Of a stretch of DNA of 64,000 nt, positions 53,328 through 63,475 are shown in pieces; position 1 is the first letter of the stretch; every line of letters begins with the position of its first letter. The notes below the pieces were generated by a model. The model did not search any database, was not told the DNA's origin, and saw nothing but the letters and a program-made list of their open reading frames with translations. The translations under genes and the position numbers were made by a program. Source of the DNA: Mesorhabditis belari (lineage: Eukaryota; Nematoda; Chromadorea; Rhabditida; Rhabditidae). Location: the NCBI GenBank assembly GCA_958450365.1, contig CAUEEP010000754.1, positions 652,001 to 716,000 on the forward strand, given 5' to 3'.

Positions 53328-53735
53328 GTCTAAAGGAAGATGATAAAGGAAGAGGGTAAAGGAAGAGGGTAAAGGAAGAGGGTAAAGGAAGAGGGTAAAG
53401 GAAGAGGGTAAAGGAAGAGGGTAAAGGAAGAGGGTAAAGGAAGAGGGTAAAGGAAGAGGGTAAAGGAAGAGGGTAAAGGAAGAGGGTAAAGGAAGAGGGT
53501 AAAGGAAGATGATAAGGGAAGAGGGTAAAGGAAGAGGGTAAAGGAAGAGGGTAAAGGAAGAGGGTAAAGGAAGAGGGTAAAGGAAGATGATAAGGGAAGA
53601 TGATAAGGGAAAGAGGGTAAAGGAAGAGGGTAAAGGAAGAGGGTAAAGGAAGAGGGTAAAGGAAGAGGGTAAAGGAAGAGAGTAAAGGAAGATGATAAGG
53701 AAGAGGGTAAAGGAAGAGGGTAAAGGAAGAGGGTC
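53328..53735. repeat. Minisatellite GGAAGAGGGTAAA (13 bp)
   Basis: About 31 units with GGAAGATGATAA(G) interruptions. Confidence 0.95.
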
Positions 53736-53999
53736 TCAAAAAATGCAATTATCTAAGGAAATTAGACGCTCACGGCCACATTTCCGTCGATCAAATTGAC
53801 TCGTTTTTTCTTTCAGAATTGATCTTTCATTTCTCTCACCTCAAACACAGGGAATTTTGATGGAATTTGAGTGAGGGACTTGGGGAATTTGAATTTTCTT
53901 CAAATTTTTCGAAATTTTTATCTAAAATGTGGTTTATTCTTGAGTTAGAATAGGGAAAGGGGTTGTAAAAAAAGGCCTGCTTAGGAAAAGGACTGCTTA

Positions 54000-54180
54000 G
54001 TCTAAGCCTAAGCATCATTGCTTCAATAAAAAGCATCATTTTTTCAATAAAACCATCATTTTTCAATAAAAAGCATCATTTTTTCAATAAAAAACATCAT
54101 TTTTTCAAGAAAAAAACATCATTTTTTCAAGAAAAGCATCATTTTTTATCAAAAAACCATCATTTCTTCACTTCATTCTT
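54000..54180. repeat. Short array AAAAAGCATCATTTTTTCAAT
   Basis: About eight degenerate units of AGCATCATTTTTTCAATAAA. Confidence 0.8.
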
Positions 54181-54224
54181 CATTTTCCTTCTTCATTTTC
54201 TCAATTTACTGAAGAAAATTGAGA

Positions 54225-54385
54225 TTTCAATGCGATTTCATTGAGAATAGTTCAATTTCATTGAGAACTGTTCAATTTTATTGAGAATTGTTCAATTTCA
54301 TTGAAAATTGTCCAATTTCATTGTAAATTGTTCAATTTCATTGATTCATTGTCCATTGTTCATTCATTGTTCAATTTCATTTATT
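54225..54385. repeat. Short array GTTCAATTTCATTGAGAAT
   Basis: About eight units of TTCAATTTCATTGA-x-AATTG. Confidence 0.8.
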
Positions 54386-54388
54386 CAA

Positions 54389-54430
54389 TGCACGCGAAAG
54401 GATGTGTTTCCAATTTTCAAGCACAAAGTA
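54389..54430 (-). repeat. Dispersed ~50 bp motif, copy
   Basis: Minus strand: TACTTTGTGCTTGAAAATTG, then GAAACACATCC, then TTTCGCGTGCA. Confidence 0.65.
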
Positions 54431-54699
54431 CAGAGGAAACGATTTGAGAAACCCCTTTTTGAGAGAGAAATTCTCATTTTATTGCACTTTTTTTTCGCAA
54501 ATATTTACTTGCGCTGATATTTGCTGGTTCTTGAAGTGGTTTTGAACTTATTTGAACTTATTTCAAGTTCTTCATGTGGAAATAAACACCGAAACTCCTC
54601 CAAATAATTTGAGAATTCGAAATTTTGATATAAAGAAATTTATAGAAGATTGGCATTGAAAGAAGAGAAAGAAGAAAGAAAAAAAAAGTTAGAAGTCTG

Positions 54700-54772
54700 C
54701 TCGAAGGGCTCGAACCTGGCACCTCCTGCCTTGTACTTCCAACCCACTACCACTAGGCCAAGCCTGCCCATC
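54700..54772 (-). tRNA. tRNA-like module, left arm
   Basis: Minus strand: A box TGGCCTAGTGG, B box GGTTCGAGCCC, with GTA within a possible anticodon loop (GGAAGTACAAGG). The anticodon stem is weak, so isotype is not assigned. Confidence 0.55.
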
Positions 54773-54917
54773 GTCCCAGCCAAAAAAAAAGCCCTTTTAA
54801 GCTCGATGTTTGATTTTCCTTTGATTAAATCAAAATTAAGCAAATTTAATCTTACCAAAATTGACCTCGAATCAAACATCGACCTTTAAAACCCGTCTTT
54901 TTAGACCGCGACCAACT

Positions 54918-54992
54918 GCAGGTTTGGCCGAGTGGTAGTAGGCTAGAATCCGAAGCGAGACCTACCGAGTTCGAGTCCGTTAGCCGACTTTT
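54918..54992 (+). tRNA. tRNA-like module, right arm
   Basis: A box TGGCCGAGTGG, B box AGTTCGAGTCC, followed by GACTTTTTATCCTTTTTT, which gives T-runs suited to Pol III termination. The acceptor stem does not close. Confidence 0.55.
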
Positions 54993-55074
54993 TATCCTTT
55001 TTTTAGGTCTAAATGATTTGTGTTCTGTAAATGTAAATGTCAATGCTAAATGAAATGAAATCTCGGCCTTTAAC

Positions 55075-55625
55075 CCCCTATTTTCTGTTACTTTTAACCA
55101 CTTTCTCCCTGTTTCTGTTTACCAAAAAACATTAAAACTCCTACGATAACTTTGAGCGCTTATAACTTTTGATAGAGTACTCCATAGTAAAAACCAAAAG
55201 CAGATTCGGATTCAGCTTGAAATTCTACGTCGAATGGGCTATAGCTTATGCCATTCAGCCTATCCAGTTGGCCATCTCATGTCAGTTTTTCTAAATCTAG
55301 CCCATTCTCAATCAATTTGAAACAATTGATTCCCCTTTTTCTCCACAAATCCGTTTACTTACTCAATTTGTGCCAAAAATAAGAATTTTCCGCCAAAACG
55401 AACGCACACAAGTGAATCAAATGGGGAATGGAAAGATTCTAAAGGCTTCTAAAGGCTTCTAGAGGCTTCTAAAGGCTTCTAGAGGCTTCTAAAGGCTTCT
55501 AGAGGCTTCTAAAGGCTTCTAGGGCTTCTAAAGGCTTCTAGAGGCTTCTAAAGGCTTCTAGAGGCTTCTAAAGGCTTCTAGAGGCTTCTAAAGGCTTCTA
55601 GAGGCTTCTAAACCCTCTAAAGCTT
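55075..55625. repeat. Segmental duplication, copy 1, ending in GGCTTCTAAA array
   Basis: Starts at TTTTAACCACTTTCT and matches 56566-57215: TGTTTCTGTTTACCAAAAAA, CTTATAACTTTTGATAGAGT, GCAGATTCGGATTCAGC, GTCGAATGGGCTATAGC, CACACAAGTGAATCAAATGG. It closes with a ~10 bp GGCTTCTAAA/GGCTTCTAGA array (55440-55625). Part of it also occurs at 33925-34050. Confidence 0.9.
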
Positions 55626-55639
55626 CTAAACAACTATCA

Positions 55640-56540
55640 ATTCGATTCCAAAGCCATCATTTCTATTTATAAAGATCAGCCTGATCAGCAATGAATGATT
55701 GCAGCATTTTGCAAGATTTTGATCCCTTTGATCACGAGACAAAAAAGAGGAAAAGTTGAACAAGTGTTGAACGAGAAGCGAGAACGAGAAGAAGCGAACA
55801 AAGCGAGAAGAAGCTGAGAATTAAAAAGGACAAAAAGAACACACAAAATCAGTGCTGCGAAAAGGGCAAAGGCTTTACACTAAATGGATGACAAAAGGGG
55901 GGAAAATGGAGAAAAAGAAAAAACTGAAAGCGGCAGGGTCAACTTGTGGAAGAAACCAGTTAAAGAGTTTGTGTTTTCGAAGAATTTAAGGGATTTGTCA
56001 AAAAGCAAAGCATTTAAAATGTTTAAGAAGCTATTTTCTTTACAATCCTCATTCACCCTTTCATTTTCTTAAAAAAAGCCTCAAAAAGGGTTGAAAATCT
56101 CGCGTTTGAAGGGTGTTTGGCAAAAGATTCTTACGAGTTTGTGATCTCGATTCTATGAGATCCACGTGGTTCATGAACAAGTTCATTAGCTTCATAACAG
56201 AGCTAACAGAGCATTCCCTTGTTAGCTCTGTTAGCTCTGGTTGTTGTTAGCCCTGGCTGTTGTTATCTCTGGTTGTTGTTAGCTTTAGTTCTAAAAGCAA
56301 GGGACAGGGCCAGGTTGGGAGTTAGGGCTAGGGCCAGTTTGGGAGCCCTGGGTCCTGGTCTGTTGTCTCTCCCTGGGTCCAACTGATCTGACCTTACTGT
56401 AGGCCTGGCCTTAAAAAGGTAGCCACCAGACAGGCCTGGACACTGGCTTCGATTTGGCTTGGATCTGATTTGGCTATGATCTGGCCAACCTATCTGCCTA
56501 TGAGTCCTGGACCTGCCTTCTAGCCTGGCTCTGCCTTAGA
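55640..56540. other. Spacer between duplicated blocks, no gene seen
   Basis: A 62-codon plus frame (55884-56072; Lys/Glu-rich, no domain) is the only frame with protein-like composition. Short arrays TTAGCTCTGG/TTGTTGTTAGC (56190-56290) follow. Confidence 0.4.
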
Positions 56541-56565
56541 ACTTCTAAACTGGCTTTCCTTCTCC

Positions 56566-57215
56566 TTCTTTTAACCATTTTCTTCCTGTTTCTGTTTACC
56601 AAAAAACATTAAAACTCCTAAGAAAACTTTGAGCACTTATAACTTTTGATAGAGTCCTCCTTAGCTGAAACCGGAAGCAGATTCGGAATCAGCTTTAAAT
56701 TCTACGTCGAATGGGCTATAGCTTATGTCATTTAGCCTATCCAGTTGGCCATCTCATGTCAGTTTTTCTAAATCTAGCCCTATTCTCAATCAATTTGAAA
56801 CAATTGATTCCTCTTTTTCTCCAAAAATCCCGTTTACTTACTCAATTTGTGCGAAAAACAACAATTTTCCGCCAAAACGAGCGCACACAAGTGAATCAAA
56901 TGGGGAATTAAAAGATTCTAAAGGTTTTAAAGGCTTCTAGAGGCTTCTAGAGGCTTCTAAAGGCTTCTAAAGGTTTCTAAAGGCTTCTAGAGGCTTCTAG
57001 AGGCTTCTAGAGGCTTCTAAAGGCTTCTAGAGGCTTCTAGAGGCTTCTAAAGGCTTCTAAAGGCTTCTTCTAAAGGCCTCTAAAAGCTTCTAGAGGCTTC
57101 TGGAGGCTTCTAGAGGCTTCTAGAGGCTTCTAGAGGCTTCTAGAGGCTTCCAAAGGCTTCTAGAGGCTTCTAGAGGCTTCTAAAGGCTTCTAAAGCTTCT
57201 AAAGCTCTAAAGCTC
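56566..57215. repeat. Segmental duplication, copy 2, with longer GGCTTCTAGA array
   Basis: Diverged second copy of 55075-55625, displaced about 1.49 kb. Its terminal array (56920-57215) is about 110 bp longer and has more GGCTTCTAGA units. Confidence 0.9.
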
Positions 57216-57689
57216 TAAAGAATCTTCTTAAATCTTCTTGAATCTTTCAGAAAACTTTAGCCGAAAAACCCAAAACTACCATAAATTTCCCTTTAGCTCT
57301 ATCGAACTCTGATTGAATCGATAAAAACTTGCAGAAATGTTTGTGGAAAAACTTTGGAAACTTTTTGATCAATCAAAACGAAAAGTTTTCTCTAGTTTTC
57401 TCTAGTTTCTCTCAAAAGTTCTCATTTTTCTCGATTCTTTTCAACAAATCGCCTTAAAATCCGATCAAGTGAGCGGAAAAAGTCAATGGGAAAACTTTTT
57501 GAAAGAGGAAAACTGTTTTTGAATGAAACCAAGGGACTTTTAAGAATTGTTTAACATTTAGAGAAGATTGAAAGCTTTTTAAAGCTTATTTTTTACAGCT
57601 TTAGAAGCTTTAGAAGCTCTAGAAGCTTTAGAATCTTGGAAAGAAGTTCTTGGCTTTATTCTTAGCCTTTAGAAGACGATAGATAAGCT

Positions 57690-57945
57690 TAAAAGTACGA
57701 TAGATAAACTTAAAGTAACTTAAAGTACTGTAAAAGTGCTGTAAAGTACTGTAAAGTACTGTAAAAGTACTTTAAGTACTGCAAAAGTACTGTAAAGTAC
57801 TGTAAAGCACTGTAAAGTACTGTAAAAGTACTGTAAAGTACTGTAAAGTACTGTAAAGTACAGTAAAAGTACTGTAAAGTACTCTAAGTACACTAAAAGT
57901 ACTGTAAAAGTACTCTAAGTACAGTAAAAGTACTGTAAAAGTTCA
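57690..57945. repeat. Minisatellite AAAGTACTGT (10-11 bp)
   Basis: About 24 units of AAAGTACTGTA with one-base length changes. Confidence 0.93.
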
Positions 57946-58202
57946 GTATTCAATCTGAAACTTTCCGCAATCAAATCTCATCGAAATTTCCCCCAATTTC
58001 ATCAAATTTTTCAAAGCTTTTTCCCTTTAAAACGCTTACAAAATGATCGTTAGACAAAAATCGAAGTAATTTATGATTTAAAAATTTGATATCATGTGAA
58101 AAGAGATCAAAAAATCCTCATAAAACATTAAAAAGCAGGTGTTTTTCTTTGTTTTTTCTTTTGAATATTTTAATGAAAGTTTTTTGAGTGATTAGACTTC
58201 GA

Positions 58203-58244
58203 TTCTTAACGCAAACCTACCCTTTCTCGTGCACTGAATTCTCC
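58203..58244 (+). repeat. Dispersed ~50 bp motif, partial copy
   Basis: TTCTTAACGCAAACCTACCC, then TTTCTCGTGCACTGAATTCTCC. The first block (TACTTTGTGC) is missing. Confidence 0.55.
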
Positions 58245-58299
58245 AAACAATCTAGAACTCTAGATCTTGATCTCTAGATGTTTTCTCTAGAAAATGAGT

Positions 58300-58628
58300 C
58301 CACTAAAAGGCCAGCAAAGGCCAGCAAAGCCCAACAAGGCCCAGTAAAGCCCAATAAAGCCCAGTAAAGCCCAGTAAAGCCCAGTAAAGCCCAGTAAAGC
58401 CCAGTAAAGCCCAGCAAAGGCCAGCTAAGGCCAGCTAGGGCCAGCAAAGGCCAGCTAGGGCCAGCAAAGGCCAGCAAAGGCCAGCTAAGGCCAGCAAAGG
58501 CCAGCTAAGGCCAGCAAAGGCCAGCAAGGCCCAGCAAGGCCCAGTAAAGCCCAATAAAGCTCAGTAAAGCCCAGCAAAGCCCAGTAAAGCCCAGTAAAGC
58601 CCAGCAAAGGCCAGCAAAGGCCAACAGA
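58300..58628. repeat. Minisatellite GGCCAGCAAA / GCCCAGTAAA (10 bp)
   Basis: About 32 units, with blocks of GCCCAGTAAA between blocks of GGCCAGCAAA and GGCCAGCTAA. Confidence 0.93.
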
Positions 58629-58674
58629 AGATGAAAAGTCTCAGCTAAGAATCTATCCAAGAACATCGGCTTTT

Positions 58675-58785
58675 AAAGAACATTCTAAAGAACATTCTAA
58701 AGAACATTTTAAAGTACATTTTAAAGTACATTTTAAAGTACATTTTAAAGTACATTTTAAAGTACATTTTAAAGTACATTCACCT
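58675..58785. repeat. Minisatellite AAAGTACATTTT (12 bp)
   Basis: About nine units; the first three read AAAGAACATTCT. Confidence 0.92.
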
Positions 58786-59074
58786 TAAATCACTCTCAAC
58801 TCTTTTGTAAACAATTCACGCAGATTCTCACTCTAATATTCTCACTCTAATATTTCTCAGGAGTTTTTTCCCTCAAAATGTTTCTCCTTGAAGGCTCTTT
58901 TTTGATGGCTTTCCTTGTGCTCAAAACTTCTCAGAGAGAGAGAAAGGTGGTTATCAGATTACCCCCCTTTTTGTGAAGAACATCAACTTCCTTATTGCAG
59001 AAAAAGGTAATCGATCTAGCCTTAAACTATGTCAATTGCTAAAGGGTGATCTAGGAACGGCTGTAAACTATCGT

Positions 59075-59265
59075 AGATCGTTGCGGAGCCGTAAACTACC
59101 GTAGAACCGTAAACTACCGTAAAAAGGAACCGTAAACTACCGTAGATTTGAGAGGAATTACTTAAAGTTACTGTAGATCGTTGCGGCTAACGTCAAAGCT
59201 TGGCTTGGGTTACTGTAGCTGTCAAAGCTTGGCTTGGGTTACTGTAATTACCGTAAACTCAAGCT
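59075..59265. repeat. Short arrays CCGTAAACTACCGTAG and GGCTTGGGTTACTGTA
   Basis: Degenerate units with TACCGTA/TACGGTA-type cores, similar in style to 3600-4210. Confidence 0.7.
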
Positions 59266-59319
59266 AAAGGGACTGCAAGCTACCGTAAGAAAGAAGCTAC
59301 CGTACCCCGGAAAGAAGAG

Positions 59320-59345
59320 ACAGACAGACAGACAGACAGAAGGGC

Positions 59346-59384
<39 letters not shown>

Positions 59385-59388
59385 AGGG

Positions 59389-59420
<32 letters not shown>

Positions 59421-59432
59421 AGGGCAGATTCA
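59320..59432. repeat. Tetranucleotide array (CAGA)n
   Basis: About 26 units with AGGGCAGA interruptions at regular places. Confidence 0.95.
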
Positions 59433-59699
59433 CTACCACCAGAACCGACCCCCCCCCAGCACACGACCAATTCTCCCCTAATACGGGGGTTTCTCACAGA
59501 AGACACGGCTCGCTCTTTTATTCCCCACATTCTTCATTCCATCAACTTCTTCTCTTCATCATCCCTCTTTTATTACAACCCAAAAATTAGATTCATTTAT
59601 TTCGGGGAAAAGGGGGAAGAGCACGTACATTTTCGGACCCTCAAGTGGTTTTCCGCCCTCAATGAGCCCCACTCCCCCAGATAGTATTGCTCGGTTCCT

Positions 59700-59765
59700 T
59701 TCTTTCTGTCTGTCTGTCTCCCTTTCTTTCTTTCTTTCTTTCTTTCTTTCTCTCTTTTTTTCTTT
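59700..59765. repeat. Pyrimidine microsatellite (CTGT)n and (CTTT)n
   Basis: TCTGTCTGTC followed by CTTTCTTTCTTT. Confidence 0.85.
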
Positions 59766-59959
59766 CTTCTATTTCTTTTTTTACTGTACTTCGACTCCTT
59801 TCCCTTCCTAGACCACTTTTTTAACACCTGTCTCCCCAGTTTTGCAATCGATTTGTTAGAAACTAACTTATCTTCCTTTCAAAAAACCTTTATAGCTGAA
59901 TTTTGATTTCTAAAACAAGATTGTTTTCCAAATTTCACTCTTACACTTGCAATCTTTCT

Positions 59960-60085
59960 TGAATCTTGATACAATCTTGTTACAATCTTGTTACAATCTT
60001 GTTACAATCTTGTTACAATCTTGATACAATCTTGATTCAATCTTGAAACAATATCGTAAACAATATCTTAAACAATATCTTAAAC
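59960..60085. repeat. Short array CAATCTTGTTA (11 bp)
   Basis: About eight units of ACAATCTTGTT, then AACAATATCTTAA units. Confidence 0.88.
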
Positions 60086-60204
60086 TTTTATAGAAAGACT
60101 TTATTCTATCCTTTTCTCAACAATTTGTTATTGTTTTTAACCATTTTAACCATGTTTTTAACCACTCAACTTTTCTCGATCTTTACATGACCAAACCCAT
60201 GTCC

Positions 60205-60495
60205 CAGTGCTTTCTTTCTTTCTTCCTTCTTTCTTCCTTCTTTCCTTCTTCTCTCTTTCTTCCTTCTTTCCTTCTCCCTTTCTTCCTTCTTTCCAAAAAC
60301 AGAGCAACAGCCATAGAACTTTTCCCAAAGAGTCCAAAAAAATCCATATAGGACACGTTGAGTGGTTGAAAGAGAGAGGGAAAGAGAGAAAGAAGGAAGA
60401 GAGAGAGAGAGAAGGAAGAGAGAGAGAAGGAAGAGAGAAAGAAGGAAGAGAGAAAGAAGGAAGAGAGAGAGAAGGAAGAGAGAGAGAAAGCATAG
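60205..60495. repeat. Polypyrimidine then polypurine tracts (inverted)
   Basis: CTTCTTTCTTCCTTCTTTCC (60210-60295) and AGAGAGAGAAGGAAGAGAGA (60370-60490) are separated by ~75 bp of single-copy DNA. The arrangement is the same as at 42030-42510, and long-range pairing is possible. Confidence 0.82.
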
Positions 60496-60833
60496 GGACA
60501 TGGGTTTGGTCATGAAAAGATCGGGAGGAGGGGAGAAGCTGATGAGGCCTGGAAAGGAGAAAGAAGTAGAAGAAATGATAGAAAGAAAGAAAGCTATAGA
60601 AGAAAAGCTAGCAAATGTTTAGATCTAGAGAACTGGGAGTTGGTGAGAGTATGAGAAATCGAGATATCGGGAGAATAGAGGCATAGAGTTGAATGGGGCC
60701 GCCCATTCCCTCAAAGGCTGAAAGGCTCGAAGGCTGAAAAGCTCAAAGGCGAGTTCCAGCTGAAAAGCGAAATCCAAATCTTTCCAAATCCCTATCCATC
60801 ACAAAATGATAAACTATATCTATCTTCTGAACA

Positions 60834-61629
60834 ATGACTAGTGTTCTGCTATCGATATTCCTCTCGTTGACAAGCGTTTTGCCATCACCAACAGAAGGAA
60901 TCGCATCAGCAACACAAGGAATCACATCACCAACAGAAGGAATCACATGGCGACGCTCAGGAACCAGAACCGGCTTCCCACTTTATATTATCGTCGGTTT
61001 GCCAAGATTTGAAGGGAACAAAGTCCGTAATCCTTATGGTTTAACAATCGATAAAGCGAAACCAGTTTTTGATGTAGCCGTCGAAGATGTTTATTATCGA
61101 CATCAATTGCTAGAGAGTGGATCTTTTGAAGTGATCTTTGAAGACTCTCAATTAAGTGATTCAATCGGACCACAAGTTGTCATCGAACATTATGTGAATG
61201 GTACAATTGATGCTGTTATGGGTTTACCATATGTTTTTTCATTAGCACCAGTTGCTCGACTATCAACTTTTTGGCATGGCGGTGTCCCTGTCTTTACAAC
61301 GACTGGGATGACTGAGGAATTGGGGAATAAAAGAGAATTCCCATTGCTCACAAGGATTGTTGGAAACTATCGCTATATTGGGAAGCTCGTGAATGATTTA
61401 TTGGTTGAGAGAGAGTGGAAAAACGTGAACTTTATGTTCGATGATGTGCTTGGTGTGTCGACGACTGGGGAAAGGGATGGCGCTCGATCGGAGTGCTATT
61501 TTGCGTTGAACACAATCAAGAATGTTATTGGAAAACAATTGGAGTGGACCGTGAAAATGTTCAGCGAGAGGCTGGCAACACGCGAGAATTATACAATTTT
61601 GTTGAAAGAGGTGTCGATGAAAGCGAATA
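60834..61629 (+). CDS. Receptor guanylyl cyclase-like ectodomain gene B (first exon, partial)
   Basis: A single 796 nt exon encodes 265 residues plus one base. It starts with MTSVLLSIFLSLTSVLPSP, a signal peptide, followed by three short Thr/Gly/Ile repeats. The domain runs FPLYIIVGLP, NPYGLTIDKAKPVFDVAVED, DSQLSDSIGP, DAVMGLPYVFSLAPVARLST, GVPVFTTTGM, EFPLLTRIVGNY and SECYFALNTI, collinear with gene C (for example YVFSLAPVAR against YVYALAPVAR). N-glycosylation sites: NGT and NYT. It ends MKAN/A with donor GTGAGT at 61630, the same codon and phase as genes A and C. The eight introns that C has in this stretch are absent. A short upstream ATG (about 60806) would only open a short frame. The presumed intron holds the tRNA/SL1 element. 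Later exons may lie beyond the window. Confidence 0.83.
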
Positions 61630-61635
61630 GTGAGT
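61630..61635 (+). promoter_or_regulatory. 5' splice site of gcy-like B
   Basis: GTGAGT, a consensus donor, identical to that at 38695 in gene C. Without splicing, translation would stop four codons later. Confidence 0.75.
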
Positions 61636-61691
61636 TTTATAGCTGAATTTCTATCAGCTGTTTTCTATCAGCAAAGAAATAAAAATCAAAA

Positions 61692-61765
61692 ACCCAGGCC
61701 GGGATCGAACCTCGACCCTACGACTTAAAGACCAGAGCACTAACCACTAGGCCACCAAGCCCCTT
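61692..61765 (-). tRNA. tRNA-like module of composite element 3
   Basis: Minus strand: A box TGGCCTAGTGG, B box GGTTCGATCCC; most similar to 25848-25916. The T stem has the same mismatch pattern in all three copies, so the family has kept a non-tRNA form. Confidence 0.55.
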
Positions 61766-61922
61766 GCTCGTTCGGTCAAAAAGCGCCCTTTAAAAGACCC
61801 TTGACGAAAAGCACCCTTTAAAAGACTCTTAAAAGGTGTGCGTACCCTTGACGTTGATTATCAGAAAAAACAGCGTCTGGCACACGGGCCTAGGTAAAGG
61901 GAGTCGGAAAGCCCTTTTAGCC

Positions 61923-61944
61923 GGTTTAATTACCCAAGTTTGAG
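61923..61944 (+). ncRNA. Exact SL1 spliced leader 22-mer
   Basis: The sequence starts GGTTTAATTACCCAAGTTTG and ends AG, matching SL1 over all 22 bases. In a real SL RNA gene GT follows the leader; here GATTTC follows and no Sm-binding site (AATTTTTGG-like) is seen within 100 nt, so the SL RNA body is absent. Confidence 0.85.
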
Positions 61945-62049
61945 GATTTCCCTTTGCGCTGATTTCAATGTCACTTTAGAAGCGAATTCATATTTTTTTC
62001 CCTTTTAGATGTTTTCATTCACCCAACGATTAGGCACTTAAGCTTTTCT

Positions 62050-62345
62050 CTTCAACTCAAAACCATTCTTTAAATTCTTTTAAATTTCTTTTAAATTCTT
62101 TAAATTCTTTAAATTTCTTTTAAATTCTCTTAAATTCTCTTAAATTCCTTCAAATTCTTTTAAATTCCTTTAAATTCTTGTAAATTTCATTCAAATTCTT
62201 GTAAATTCCTTTAAATTCTTTTAAATTCCTTCAAATTCTTTTAAATTCTTTAAATCCTTTAAATTCTAAATTCTTTAATTTCTTTCAATTTCTTTCAAAT
62301 TCCTTCAAATTCTTTAAATTCTTTAAATTCTTTAAATTCTTTTCC
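62050..62345. repeat. Minisatellite TTTTAAATTCTT (~10 bp)
   Basis: About 28 degenerate units of TTTAAATTCT with CTTCAAATTC variants. Confidence 0.88.
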
Positions 62346-63120
62346 TTGTATAGAGCCCCATTTCCCCAATTTCCCGATTCTGACTCGTGAAAAAGACGAA
62401 TTAAAAATTGCACTTCAATTTCCCGTGTTTTCACAAAGCTTTCCTTTTTCCCTTGAAAAGAAAAGAAATTCCCTTTTCTTCTGCAGTAAACGATCCATCA
62501 CAAAAAATTGGCTGAGGAAAAGGGCTGGGGAAAGGGCTGGGGTTTAGACTGAAGGGTTTAGAAAGGGTTTAGACTGAAGATCAATAGGTAAAAATAGAAT
62601 TAAGAACGAAAATGTACCAGAAAGGGTGCACCAGAAAGGGTTCGTTCGTTCGTTCGTTCTTTCGTCAAATTTCACTCATAAAGAACCCCGAATTGATTAA
62701 AAGAGAGCTGTTTTTGAGCTATTATTGGGCTATTTTTGTCTACCAAGCTTCAAAAGCTCACATCATTGTCGACTTTCGATCACTGGTCACCTCTTTTGAC
62801 CATAGATTAGATTAGCTTAAAGCCAGGGTTATTTTAAACGCTAAAATGGGGAATTTTTCGATCGTTCACACAGATCATAAATGTGTTCTCAATTTTTGAC
62901 AATAGATTTCTATAGATTTCTATTTTATTTATCCACAATATATCCAAAAAAGATACGTCAACCGCTCGAAAATTGATTTTTCTCCGCTTTCCTCCCCTTT
63001 TGTCGGCGATTTTTCAATTCCCTTTTTCTTTTTTTTACTCCAATTTTTCCCTGTGATTGACTACAAACGGTCAACAGGGGAAATTCGAAATCTGGAAATG
63101 CTGAATCACTTGTGAGATCT
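62346..63120. other. Spacer, no gene seen
   Basis: One plus frame of 67 codons (62612-62815) shows no domain or splice context. A GTTCGTTC microsatellite lies at 62640-62660. Confidence 0.45.
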
Positions 63121-63154
63121 TGAAAATTTACTGAAACACGATGAACTCAGAGAT

Positions 63155-63199
63155 GAACTTTGTGCTAGTGAAAACCCGCGCTTCTGGCACACTCAATTC
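63155..63199 (+). repeat. Dispersed ~50 bp motif, copy
   Basis: GAACTTTGTGCTAGTG, then AAAACCCGCG, then CTTCTGGCACACTCAATTC. Confidence 0.72.
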
Positions 63200-63296
63200 A
63201 CCCCTTTTCTCTGAATCATTGACGCCAAAACGCCAGAAATACGGAATTTCCCTTGAAATCTAGAAAATTTATCGAAAAATGCTGAACTCACAATAT

Positions 63297-63342
63297 GCAC
63301 TTTGTGCTAGTGAAAACCCGCGCTTCTGGCGCACTGAATTCT
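63297..63342 (+). repeat. Dispersed ~50 bp motif, copy
   Basis: GCACTTTGTGCTAGTGAAAA, then CCCGCGCTTCTGGCGCACTG, then AATTCTCC. It is part of a ~142 bp direct duplication with 63155-63199; a weaker third copy (TTTGTAAACGAATCC, TTTCTAGTACACGAAATTC) lies at 63436-63473. Confidence 0.75.
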
Positions 63343-63475
63343 CCCCTTTTCCCTGGCTATTGAGGGCAAAAAGCGCATTTTTACACGAGCTTTTTCTTTG
63401 AACTGTACTGGCTTTTCCTTTGAAATGTGGTGGCTTAAATTTGTAAACGAATCCTTTCTAGTACACGAAATTCTT

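Larger units (their letters stand above)
54683..55010. mobile_element. Foldback with divergent tRNA-like modules
   Basis: The inner arms CTCGATGTTTGATTTTCCTT (left, 54801 on) and AATCAAACATCGACCTTTAAA (right, 54871 on) pair. The outer parts carry tRNA-like modules facing outward (54700-54772 minus; 54918-54992 plus) and end in A-run (left) and T-run (right). The layout is the same as at 8733-9272. Confidence 0.75.
61685..61980. mobile_element. tRNA-like / SL1 composite element, copy 3 (exact SL1)
   Basis: A leftward tRNA-like module (61692-61765), the conserved spacer with a duplicated GCACCCTTTAAAAGAC segment and GGCGTCTGGCACACG-like block, and a rightward SL1 identical to the 22-nt nematode leader (61923-61944), followed by GATTTCCC. 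The upstream block GGGAGTCGGAAA is shared with copies 1 and 2. It lies within the presumed intron of gcy-like B. Confidence 0.83.

Noticed and set aside
61923..61944. A functional SL1 RNA gene
   Set aside because: The leader is exact, but the obligatory GT donor right after it and an Sm-binding site are missing.
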